Shown here piece by piece: positions 1-5,783 of a stretch of DNA of 5,783 nt (position 1 is its first letter; every line of letters starts with the position of its first letter). The DNA lies in assembly GCA_051277005.1 (NCBI GenBank), contig JBNMPS010000169.1:1-5783 (forward strand), read 5' to 3'. The notes below the pieces were generated by a model. That model was not told where the DNA came from and made no database searches. It was given only the letters and a program-made list of their open reading frames with translations. Origin of the DNA: Dasania sp051277005. Lineage in GTDB: Bacteria; Pseudomonadota; Gammaproteobacteria; Pseudomonadales; Dasaniaceae. A program made the translations under genes and the position numbers.

Positions 1-858
1 ATCAACCTCCTTGACGGTCATCTAGTGCAGTCTAAACGTGCCAGTGGTGGCTCAGCCTGTAACAGTATTATTGCCGCCAGCTACTTTGGCGCCAACACGT
101 ATTACAGCTGTAAAGTCGCCAATGACGACAATGGCCAATTCTATTTAGACGATCTTAAATCCGCTAAGGTCGACAGTGACTTCGAAGGCGAAAAAGCTGT
201 CGGTATTACCGGGAAATGCCTGGTAATGATTACCCCCGATGCTGAGCGCAGCATGAACACCTACTTAGGTATTAGCGAAACCTTATCCACCGAGCAGCTC
301 AACCCCAGTGCCATTGCGGCATCTGAGTATCTCTATTTCGAAGGCTACCTCGTGACCTCACCAACGGGCAGAGCCGCTGCTATTGAGGCTCGCAAAGTAG
401 CCGAGCAACATCACGTTAAAACTGTCATTAGCCTATCAGACCCTGGCATGGTGCGGTTCTTTAAAGACGGTTTAATCGAGATGATTGGCGAGGGCGTAGA
501 CCTGCTATTTTGTAATGAAGCCGAGGCCAAAGGATGGGCAGATACCGACTGCCTCGATACGGCTATTACCGAGCTCAAAACTATCGCCAAGCAATTTGCT
601 GTTACCTTAGGCGCTAACGGTGCATTGGTATTTGATGGTGAGAACCTTATCACCATCGCGCCCTATAAAGCTGACGCTGTAGACAGCAACGGAGCGGGTG
701 ACATGTTCGCCGGTGCCTTTTTATACGCTATTAGCCATGGCCACGACTTTGCTAGCGCTGGTCGCTTAGCTAGCCGAGCCTCATCTGAGGTGGTTTCAAA
801 TTTCGGCCCTCGTTTAGCACCCAGTAAACACAGCGAACTATTACAATTGAGCCTTTAA
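1..858 (+). CDS. PfkB-family carbohydrate/nucleoside kinase, probable adenosine kinase (5' end outside window)
   Basis: This cytoplasmic kinase probably phosphorylates adenosine to AMP with ATP in purine salvage. The frame is open from base 1, so the 285 visible codons lack roughly the first 45-50 residues of a family usually about 330 long; the GTG at position 25 is internal, not a start. Counting codons from base 1, the substrate-side glycine motif GGSACN is at 16-21, SLSDP at 144-148, the NxxE motif (NEAE, Mg/phosphate) at 172-175, and VTLGANGA at 201-208. The second PfkB signature, DSNGAGD, is at 228-234; GAGD forms the anion hole and Asp234 (bases 700-702) is the expected catalytic base. 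The DSNGAGDMFAGAF form resembles bacterial adenosine kinases more than ribokinase or fructokinase, but another nucleoside or sugar substrate cannot be excluded. The family call is firm and the substrate is inferred. The gene ends in TAA and converges on sfsA. Confidence 0.85.
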   Translation: MNLLDGHLVQSKRASGGSACNSIIAASYFGANTYYSCKVANDDNGQFYLDDLKSAKVDSDFEGEKAVGITGKCLVMITPDAERSMNTYLGISETLSTEQLNPSAIAASEYLYFEGYLVTSPTGRAAAIEARKVAEQHHVKTVISLSDPGMVRFFKDGLIEMIGEGVDLLFCNEAEAKGWADTDCLDTAITELKTIAKQFAVTLGANGALVFDGENLITIAPYKADAVDSNGAGDMFAGAFLYAISHGHDFASAGRLASRASSEVVSNFGPRLAPSKHSELLQLSL

Positions 859-1137
859 ATGACTAACTCACCCCGACGATAAAGAGGCCCCTAAGGCTTC
901 TTAATCGTTATATCTAATCCCCGCCACGCTAAGCAGTAACCACTGACTCATGGACCAGATTGATAAATACCTTCGGTTAATAACACACCATTAAAACTAG
1001 AACATTCCCTTTAATAACCGGCCTAGATGCCGTAATGGCAAAGCCTTGTCACAGTGATATTAAGCAGCTCTGCTCTACAAAAAGCATCAATCCAATAAAA
1101 AAGCACATTAAAGAAAGTGAGTTTAAGCCATCAGAAA
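859..1137. other. Convergent intergenic gap between the kinase and sfsA
   Basis: This 279-base gap separates the 3' ends of two convergent genes. It contains the hairpin listed at 876-908. On the minus strand, just past the sfsA stop, a short CAC/GTG pairing is followed by a run of six T (complement of the A run at about 1098-1103), which may be a weak sfsA terminator. I find no convincing gene in it. The only notable small frame (1035-1160, +) has no ribosome binding site and runs into sfsA. Confidence 0.6.
876..908 (+). terminator. Imperfect 33-base hairpin downstream of the kinase gene
   Basis: The inner stem AAGAGGCC (882-889) pairs with GGCTTCTT (895-902) over 8 bp including one G-U pair, around a five-base loop. 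Beyond a single A/A mismatch the stem continues with ACGAT (876-880) pairing ATCGT (904-908). It starts 17 bases after the kinase stop codon, where a terminator or 3'-end-protecting structure is expected. There is no proper T-run after it on either strand, so an intrinsic terminator is only one reading; a structure that halts 3' exonucleases or works with Rho is equally possible. Confidence 0.5.
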
Positions 1138-1860
1138 CTAAAAAGGCTGTTGCCCGATAACCGGTAACGCGTGGCATATCTCAATGCGGTGTTCATTCAG
1201 CTCAACGCCATAGGCCAGCACCTCAACACCGGCCGCAATCGCCTCACGAAACGTTTCGCCATAGCGGCTATCAATAGTATCGGCAGGCGCAACCCGATTG
1301 ATTCCCGTGTGCTGGACACAAAACAACAATACGGCTCGATGACCTTGCTGCCTCATAGCGATGAGCTCCCTTAGATGTTTACGGCCACGGTCACTGACGG
1401 CATCCGGGAAAAGACCCAGCCCATCACCCCCTTCTAACCTCAAGGTAACGCTCTTAACTTCTACAAAGCAGGACTTGTGAGTCTCATCCTCAAGCATCAA
1501 ATCAATACGGCTGTTTTCATTACCATATTTCACTTCAGTGCGAATACTCTCATAGCCCTGTAATTCTTTAATCACACCACGCACAATACCTTCATGAACT
1601 AACTTGTTGGCCTTGGCCGAGTGAATACACATCCAATGCCCTAAACTATTCCTTGCTAGCTCCCAAGTATGCGGGTATTTACGCTTGGCATTGTCTGATA
1701 TCGACAACCACACCTCATAACCGGGCTCAGCACAGCCCGTCATTGCGCCGGTGTTGGGGCAATGAACAGTTAATTCTTGGCCATCGGGTAAAATAACATC
1801 AGCCAAAAAACGTTTATACCGCTTGATTAGCTTTGCTTTTAATAGGGCGGGGCACCTCAT
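1138..1860 (-). CDS. sfsA: SfsA family protein (sugar fermentation stimulation protein A homologue)
   Basis: SfsA was named for a multicopy effect on maltose fermentation in E. coli and binds DNA; its exact cellular role is still unclear. This 240-residue protein matches the family length (E. coli about 234). The N-terminal OB-like part contains the hallmark CPNTGAMTGC (residues 34-43). The C-terminal part has a nuclease-like fold pattern, with Asp120 in SRIDLML and Glu134-x-Lys136 in CFVEVKSVTL, then FPDAVSDRGRKHLREL (151-166). The start is well fixed: an in-frame TAA sits immediately upstream of the ATG, and GAGGA (complement of 1871-1875) lies 10 bases before it. The gene diverges from dksA, whereas in E. 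coli sfsA and dksA are co-directional. No key residue appears missing. Family assignment is firm; any nuclease activity is inferred from the fold. Confidence 0.96.
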   Translation of the reverse strand: MRCPALLKAKLIKRYKRFLADVILPDGQELTVHCPNTGAMTGCAEPGYEVWLSISDNAKRKYPHTWELARNSLGHWMCIHSAKANKLVHEGIVRGVIKELQGYESIRTEVKYGNENSRIDLMLEDETHKSCFVEVKSVTLRLEGGDGLGLFPDAVSDRGRKHLRELIAMRQQGHRAVLLFCVQHTGINRVAPADTIDSRYGETFREAIAAGVEVLAYGVELNEHRIEICHALPVIGQQPF

Positions 1861-1889
1861 TTATGGGATTTCCTCTTAAAATATCTATG

Positions 1890-1917
1890 CAGACAAATAG
1901 TAATAATCTTCTATACT
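1890..1917 (+). promoter_or_regulatory. Candidate sigma70 promoter for dksA
   Basis: CAGACA (1890-1895) matches the -35 consensus at four of six positions. Sixteen bases downstream, TATACT (1912-1917) matches the -10 consensus at five of six. Transcription would start near 1924, giving a dksA leader of about 165 bases that includes both inverted repeats listed at 1964-1997 and 2024-2043. A competing signal is the perfect -35 hexamer TTGACA at 1972-1977, but I find no good -10 at 16-18 bases from it. I found no convincing promoter for sfsA on the opposite strand. Confidence 0.35.
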
Positions 1918-1963
1918 TAAAAGCGCTATTTAGCTATCCCGAGCTTAGGGAGCAGGAAACTCT

Positions 1964-1997
1964 AGCGCAAATTGACATAATCTGGTAATTTTGCGCT
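1964..1997. repeat. Inverted repeat in the sfsA-dksA divergent gap
   Basis: AGCGCAAATT (1964-1973) faces AATTTTGCGCT (1987-1997). Eight bases pair perfectly (AGCGCAAA with TTTGCGCT), and the AT-rich inner ends nearly continue the match; the spacer is 13 bases. TTGACA (1972-1977) begins in the left arm. The repeat could be an operator for a dimeric regulator, or a leader-RNA hairpin if dksA transcription begins upstream. Related GCGCTA/TAGCGC words occur nearby at 1923-1928, 2004-2008 and 2010-2014. Confidence 0.5.
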
Positions 1998-2023
1998 CTT
2001 AGATAGCGTTAGCGGGTGTTGCA

Positions 2024-2043
2024 TTAGGCCAAAAACAGCCTAA
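2024..2043 (+). promoter_or_regulatory. Short hairpin in the dksA leader
   Basis: TTAGGC (2024-2029) pairs perfectly with GCCTAA (2038-2043) around the A-rich loop CAAAAACA. The hairpin ends 46 bases before the dksA start codon. No T-run follows, so it is not an intrinsic terminator. An accessible A-rich loop on a small GC-capped stem could be a protein-binding site or a stability element; this role is inference. Confidence 0.35.
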
Positions 2044-2089
2044 CTCCTTGTTAACCATCGTATTTTTAGTACTTTTATGGAAGCAACTG

Positions 2090-2530
2090 ATGCCAACTAA
2101 AAAACAAGCCACGGCAAACGACTTTAAAAACTTTACGCCTTATAAGCCGAAGAAGAACGAAGAGTATATGAACGAAGTGCAACGAGAGCATTTCCGTCAT
2201 ATTCTGCTTGCCTGGAAATCAGAGTTAATGGAAGAAGTTGACCGCACGGTTTCTCACATGAAAGATGATGCCGCCAACTTCCCCGACCCCGCTGATCGCG
2301 CGACTCAAGAAGAAGAGTTTAGTCTCGAACTTCGCACCCGTGACCGCGAGCGTAAATTAATTAAAAAAATCGATAAAACAATTGATCTAATCGACGCCAA
2401 TGATTATGGCGACTGTGACACTTGCGCCGTAGAAATCGGCATTAAACGCTTAGAAGCTAGGCCAACCGCTACAATGTGTATCGATTGCAAAACATTAGAT
2501 GAGATTAAAGAAAAGCAGCAGCTAGGCTAA
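2090..2530 (+). CDS. dksA: RNA polymerase-binding transcription factor DksA
   Basis: DksA enters the secondary channel of RNA polymerase and, with ppGpp, represses rRNA promoters and activates amino-acid biosynthesis promoters in starvation. The 146-residue product aligns along its length with E. coli DksA (151). The coiled-coil tip has FPDPADRATQEEEF, with Asp66 and Asp69 at the positions of the catalytically important E. coli Asp71 and Asp74. Near the C terminus is a four-cysteine zinc site, CDTC (109-112) and CIDC (130-133). The N-terminal 20 residues are lysine-rich and differ from E. coli. I start at ATG 2090 because GGAAG lies 6 bases upstream and the MPTKK beginning is typical of Pseudomonas-type DksA. 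An in-frame TTG at 2048 would add 14 hydrophobic residues and has no ribosome binding site. All four cysteines are present, so this is the zinc-binding form. Confidence 0.98.
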   Translation: MPTKKQATANDFKNFTPYKPKKNEEYMNEVQREHFRHILLAWKSELMEEVDRTVSHMKDDAANFPDPADRATQEEEFSLELRTRDRERKLIKKIDKTIDLIDANDYGDCDTCAVEIGIKRLEARPTATMCIDCKTLDEIKEKQQLG

Positions 2531-2547
2531 GCCTCAATCAAGTTTGT

Positions 2548-2575
2548 AAAAAGGCAGTGTATTCACTGCCTTTTT
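2548..2575 (+). terminator. Intrinsic terminator of dksA
   Basis: GGCAGTG (2553-2559) and CACTGCC (2564-2570) form a perfect 7-bp GC-rich stem with a TATT loop. Flanking A5 (2548-2552) and T5 (2571-2575) extend it to 12 bp and supply the U-tract; more T-rich sequence continues to 2597. It starts 17 bases after the dksA stop codon. In Shigella a terminator lies in this same dksA-gluQ gap and limits gluQ expression, so partial read-through is plausible here. Confidence 0.93.
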
Positions 2576-2603
2576 CATTTATACCTTTTTATTTTTCTAA
2601 GCC

Positions 2604-3563
2604 ATGACTCAACTTCAATCCAACGAAGCTTCTTCGTCAAACTCGTCATATCACCCTGAGCCAGCTGGCTATATCGGCCGATTTGCTCCGTCACCCACGG
2701 GTTTTTTACATCTAGGGTCGCTGATTGGCGCACTAGCCAGCTATCTCGATGCTAACGCCAGCAAAGGTCAATGGCTAGTTCGCATAGAAGACTTAGACCC
2801 GCCTAGAGAGACGCCCGGGGCGGCTATTGCCATACTAGAAAGCCTAAAAGCTCATGGACTGCACTGGCATGGTGAGGTGCTTTGGCAAAGCAAGCAACAT
2901 CAACGCTACCAACAAATCGTTGAACAATTATTAAACGACGGCAAAGCCTTTTATTGCAGTTGCAGCCGAAATAAGCTGCAGGCACAAGAGGGGATACATC
3001 AAAATAGCTGTAAAGCCGACCTTGATCAACCCTGTGCGGTTCGTCTAATAGTATGTGATGGCACCATCGGTTTTGAAGATCCCATTCAAGGGCTATTTAC
3101 CCAACAGCTGCGACGAGACGTAGGTGATTTTGTTATCCAACGTAAAGATAAGCTATTTGCCTATCAACTTGCCGTGGTGCTCGACGATGCCTTACAAGGT
3201 GTGACTCATGTTGTGCGCGGCTCTGATTTATTAGATTCCACTCTGAGGCAACAATTTTTACAGCATCAACTCAACTTGCCTCAACCACACTATTTACATA
3301 TTCCGGTTATCTCCAATCAAGAGGGGCAAAAACTCAGTAAGCAAACCTTTGCCCCAGCACTGGAAAACGACAAAGCTTGCGATAATTTATTACAGGCTCT
3401 GTTTTTTTTGAATCAGCCAGTACCCCCCCTCGATCATCAAAACAATTGCGAGTCCATTTTGCAATGGGCTATTACGCACTGGGACAGTAAACAGATTGAC
3501 CACCAGATTAAAATAGACGAAAGCAAGCTACAGCACTTTGCAAGTTCCCAACAGCTTCAGTAG
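2604..3563 (+). CDS. gluQ: Glutamyl-Q tRNA(Asp) synthetase (GluQRS, YadB)
   Basis: GluQRS activates glutamate and attaches it to the queuosine base at position 34 of tRNA-Asp. It is a truncated paralogue of the GluRS catalytic domain lacking the anticodon-binding region; 319 residues fits that. GRFAPSPTGFLHLGSL (25-40) contains the HIGH-type motif as HLGS (36-39), and KLSKQ (243-247) is the KMSKS-type loop. LVRIEDLDPPRE (58-69) and FAYQLAVVLDD (185-195) are diagnostic. The zinc site reads C118, C120, H132, C136; E. coli, as I recall, has Tyr where this protein has His132. About 20 Ser/Asn-rich residues precede the catalytic fold. ATG 2604 is the only usable start, since an in-frame TAA ends 4 bases upstream and no ATG, GTG or TTG follows before the conserved core; there is no clear Shine-Dalgarno sequence. 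It lies 73 bases after dksA, with the terminator between. Confidence 0.97.
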   Translation: MTQLQSNEASSSNSSYHPEPAGYIGRFAPSPTGFLHLGSLIGALASYLDANASKGQWLVRIEDLDPPRETPGAAIAILESLKAHGLHWHGEVLWQSKQHQRYQQIVEQLLNDGKAFYCSCSRNKLQAQEGIHQNSCKADLDQPCAVRLIVCDGTIGFEDPIQGLFTQQLRRDVGDFVIQRKDKLFAYQLAVVLDDALQGVTHVVRGSDLLDSTLRQQFLQHQLNLPQPHYLHIPVISNQEGQKLSKQTFAPALENDKACDNLLQALFFLNQPVPPLDHQNNCESILQWAITHWDSKQIDHQIKIDESKLQHFASSQQLQ

Positions 3564-3629
3564 TATCCAAAAACAGCCATCATCAATAAAGCCACTTCTG
3601 ACCAGTGCCTTACCAAGAGAACATGACAC

Positions 3630-3806
3630 ATGCGCATTAATCCTGCTCTACTGCTACTGATTCTTTTACTCATTGTTTTTACTCCGTCTATCCACGAGTG
3701 GATAACAGAAACCAACAGCGCCTGGTATAGGCCTTATATCGCCTGGTTCATTCTAATTGTTTTTGTTTTTGTGAGTCAGCGGAGTGTCTCTAATAATGAA
3801 CATTGA
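3630..3806 (+). CDS. Small two-helix membrane protein upstream of cbrA (CbrX-like)
   Basis: This 58-residue open frame has two hydrophobic segments, about residues 5-21 (PALLLLILLLIVF core) and 35-49 (PYIAWFILIVFVFVS). They are joined by a polar loop of about 13 residues and followed by a short hydrophilic tail. It should be an inner-membrane hairpin. The AAGAGA at 3614-3619 is a plausible ribosome binding site 10 bases before the ATG. It begins 66 bases after gluQ with no terminator between, and its last 11 bases overlap the start of the sensor kinase gene in another frame, suggesting translational coupling. Pseudomonas genomes carry a small gene in this place, which I recall being called cbrX in P. 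putida; the match here rests on position, size and overlap rather than an alignment, so I leave the symbol blank. Its function is unknown to me. Confidence 0.8.
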   Translation: MRINPALLLLILLLIVFTPSIHEWITETNSAWYRPYIAWFILIVFVFVSQRSVSNNEH

Positions 3807-5783
3807 TTTATGGCTGCTGTCATTTTTAGGTATAGGTTACCTACTGTTACTTTTTGCCATTGCCAGCATGGCAGAAAGAGGCATCATCCCTGAAAAGATA
3901 ATCCACCACCCTGCCGTCTACGTGTTATCTCTTGGGGTTTTTGCCAGCGCTTTTGCTATCTATGGCGTTATCGGCCTAGCTCATGAGTATGGCTACGGCT
4001 TTCTCTCTTATTATTTTGGTATTGCCGGCGCCTTTATTTTCGCGCCGCTAGTATTGCTACCATTACTAAGAATTTGTCGCAGCCAAATGCACAGCTCCTT
4101 AGCGGATGTTTTAACTTACCGCTTTCACAGCCAATGGGCCGGCTCGATCATGACCATCTTTATGCTGCTCGCAGTGATGCCCTTGCTGGCTATGCAGATT
4201 CAAGCAGTTTCAGATTCATTGCATATTCTCTCTACCGACAGCGCACAACTATTCACCAATGAGAACCGCCACGATAATGTGGCGCTTGCCTTTTGCCTGG
4301 TGATTTCGGTGTTTACTATTTCTTTTGGCTCTCGTCACATTACCACTCACGAACGTCATAACGGCTTGGTTATTGCTATCGCTTTTGAATCGATTGTGAA
4401 AATTCTAGGGCTATTAATTGTCGGCGGCGTTGCGCTCTTTTATGTTTTTAATGGTTTTTTAGGCTTAGACCTCTGGCTTTTAGACAACCCGCAAACCTTT
4501 GCCCTACTCAATACACCCATGCGTGACGATTCAGCACGCTCGATGCTGCTTATCTTCTTTTCTGCAGTTGTTGGTATGCCCCATTTATTTCATATGATTT
4601 TTGCCGAGAACCCCAATCTAAAAGTGGTACGCACAGCGATTTGGGGGATGCCTGTTTTGATGTTTTTGATGAGCATTCCTGTTTTGCCTATTTTATGGGC
4701 AGGTTTTAAATTAGACAGCGTATTACCACCCGAATACTTTTCCCTCGGCATCGGTATCGAGCTTGAGCAACCGTGGCTGGCACTGGTTGTTTTTATCGCG
4801 GGTTTATCTGCCGCTAGCGGTGTCATTATTGTTTCCACTTTGGCGCTAGCGTCCATGTGCGTGAAACACTTAGTGCTACCCTTTTACAAACCGGGCATTG
4901 ATAAAGATATTTATCGCTGGCTACTATTAATTCGCCGCGTCCTGATGGTGACAATCATTTTAGCGGGCTATGCTTTTTTCCGTTTGATTGTTGGCCAAGA
5001 ATCTCTCTCTGAACTAGGTCTAGCATCATTGATTGCCGGATTACAGTTTTTACCGGGAGTCATTGCCGCACTCTATTGGCAAAAAGCTAATCGCAATGGA
5101 TTTTTAGCTGGGCTCTGCGCCGGTTTTACAGTGTGGTTCTTCACCCTTTTACTGCCCATTATTAGCGAACTTAATCCAGAATTTATTCGACACTTTTATT
5201 TTAATTACAGTTACGGTGAATTATGGAATTCGGCAACCCTAGTTTCACTGCTCGCTAATATCACCACCTTTATTATTGTTTCATTAGCCACGCAAACGCG
5301 CCCCGAAGAAGTCGCCGCAGCGGAATTTTGTTCATCCGATGATTTAAATCGCCCAACAAGACACAAACTTCGCACCAAAAACCCGCAAGAAATAAAAGAA
5401 AGATTAACCCATACACTCGGTGTAAAAACGGCATCGAGAGAAGTTGACAGAGCACTACAAGAACTCGACATCACGATTCATGAAACACGCCCCCTAGCCC
5501 TACGACGCCTGCGCTATCGATTAGAAACCAACCTCTCTGGTTTACTAGGCCCCGCCGTCGCCCATGACATGGTCATTCAATTACTGGCTGATAATGAGGA
5601 AGAACAATCGGGTAGAGAAGATCTTAACCTTATTGAGCATCAGCTAGAACGTCACAAGCATAATTTGACGGGGCTCGCGGCGGACTTAGACAGCTTGCGT
5701 CGCTACCATCGCCAGACCTTGCAAGATTTACCCGTCGGGGTGTGCTCTATTAGCCAAGATCGCGAAATATTAATGTGGAACGA
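3796..5783 (+). CDS. cbrA: CbrA-like hybrid SLC5 transporter/sensor histidine kinase (3' end outside window)
   Basis: CbrA senses nutrient status and phosphorylates the regulator CbrB, which controls carbon and nitrogen source use; in Pseudomonas its membrane part is linked to histidine uptake. The frame runs open from ATG 3796 to the edge, giving 662 complete codons. Residues 1 to about 498 are a sodium:solute symporter (SLC5) domain with about 13 hydrophobic segments; MPHLFHMIFAENPN (261-274) and MCVKHLVLPF (354-363) resemble CbrA as I remember it. A soluble linker leads to a STAC-like helical domain around 530-600 (RLRYRLETNLSGLLGPAVAH, 571-590). A charged, probably coiled helix (612-640) precedes the start of a PAS domain (LPVGVCSISQDREILMWN, 645-662). 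The HisKA, ATPase and any receiver domain would be beyond the window, so the kinase identity rests on architecture and synteny. GGAG lies 11 bases before the ATG, inside the overlapping small gene. A lone SLC5 transporter is unlikely given the STAC and PAS parts. Confidence 0.9.
   Translation, partial: MNIDLWLLSFLGIGYLLLLFAIASMAERGIIPEKIIHHPAVYVLSLGVFASAFAIYGVIGLAHEYGYGFLSYYFGIAGAFIFAPLVLLPLLRICRSQMHSSLADVLTYRFHSQWAGSIMTIFMLLAVMPLLAMQIQAVSDSLHILSTDSAQLFTNENRHDNVALAFCLVISVFTISFGSRHITTHERHNGLVIAIAFESIVKILGLLIVGGVALFYVFNGFLGLDLWLLDNPQTFALLNTPMRDDSARSMLLIFFSAVVGMPHLFHMIFAENPNLKVVRTAIWGMPVLMFLMSIPVLPILWAGFKLDSVLPPEYFSLGIGIELEQPWLALVVFIAGLSAASGVIIVSTLALASMCVKHLVLPFYKPGIDKDIYRWLLLIRRVLMVTIILAGYAFFRLIVGQESLSELGLASLIAGLQFLPGVIAALYWQKANRNGFLAGLCAGFTVWFFTLLLPIISELNPEFIRHFYFNYSYGELWNSATLVSLLANITTFIIVSLATQTRPEEVAAAEFCSSDDLNRPTRHKLRTKNPQEIKERLTHTLGVKTASREVDRALQELDITIHETRPLALRRLRYRLETNLSGLLGPAVAHDMVIQLLADNEEEQSGREDLNLIEHQLERHKHNLTGLAADLDSLRRYHRQTLQDLPVGVCSISQDREILMWN

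Noticed and set aside
411..656. 81-codon minus-strand frame inside the kinase gene
   Set aside because: It lies opposite the conserved kinase core and resembles no family I know; it is a shadow of the real gene.
1035..1160. 41-codon open frame on the + strand in the kinase-sfsA gap
   Set aside because: It has no ribosome binding site, its lysine-rich composition matches the A-rich DNA, and its end overlaps the sfsA coding region on the other strand.
1171..1374. 67-codon + strand frame inside sfsA
   Set aside because: It is antisense to the conserved C-terminal half of SfsA, with no independent evidence for translation.
1972..2004. TTGACA with TTAGAT as the main dksA promoter
   Set aside because: The -35 is perfect, but the nearest -10-like hexamer is a 3/6 match at a 21-base spacing, too long for a normal sigma70 promoter.
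2048..2089. TTG start giving DksA a 14-residue hydrophobic extension
   Set aside because: No Shine-Dalgarno precedes TTG 2048, DksA is cytoplasmic and lacks a signal sequence, and ATG 2090 has GGAAG at good spacing.
4074..4262. 62-codon + strand frame inside the cbrA-like gene
   Set aside because: It is in an alternative frame of the SLC5 domain, without a ribosome binding site or recognisable features.
4590..4856. 88-codon minus-strand frame inside the cbrA-like gene
   Set aside because: It is antisense to well-formed transmembrane segments of the SLC5 domain, so I treat it as a shadow.
5211..5474. Two overlapping minus-strand frames (87 and 60 codons) opposite the linker of the cbrA-like gene
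   Set aside because: Their hydrophobic character is what antisense of a charged linker produces; neither has a recognisable start signal.

Overview
The window looks like a chromosomal housekeeping region of a gammaproteobacterium of the broad Pseudomonas/Cellvibrio/Marinobacter kind. The evidence is gene content and order: sfsA, dksA, gluQ, a small membrane-protein gene, then a cbrA-type sensor kinase. In E. coli the corresponding order is sfsA-dksA-gluQ-pcnB; in Pseudomonas a cbrA-cbrB pair sits between gluQ and pcnB. Base composition is moderate by eye and even throughout. I see no insertion sequence, phage gene, CRISPR array, tRNA or rRNA. I cannot name a genus.

Layout. Positions 1-858 (+) hold the last 285 codons of a PfkB-family kinase, best read as adenosine kinase; its start lies upstream of the window. 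A 279-base convergent gap follows, with a 33-base imperfect hairpin near its left end. sfsA (1138-1860, -) faces the kinase. Its start faces dksA across a 229-base divergent gap that carries a candidate sigma70 promoter and two inverted repeats. dksA (2090-2530, +) ends in a textbook intrinsic terminator (2548-2575). gluQ (2604-3563, +) begins directly after the T-rich terminator tail. A 58-codon two-helix membrane-protein gene, corresponding to what I recall as cbrX (3630-3806, +), overlaps by 11 bases the start of a large SLC5-type transporter/histidine kinase gene, cbrA-like (3796 to the window edge, +).

How the genes relate. DksA with ppGpp retunes transcription during starvation. GluQRS makes glutamyl-queuosine on tRNA-Asp. 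CbrA, with its usual partner CbrB (not in the window), controls carbon and nitrogen source use. The + strand genes from dksA onward therefore form a nutrient-status and translation cluster, probably with partial read-through across the dksA terminator. SfsA and the nucleoside kinase have no clear functional link to them.

Most of this is known biology. The points most worth following are the small membrane gene overlapping the sensor kinase, the structured dksA leader, and a Tyr-to-His change at a presumed zinc ligand of GluQRS. I do not see a previously undescribed system.
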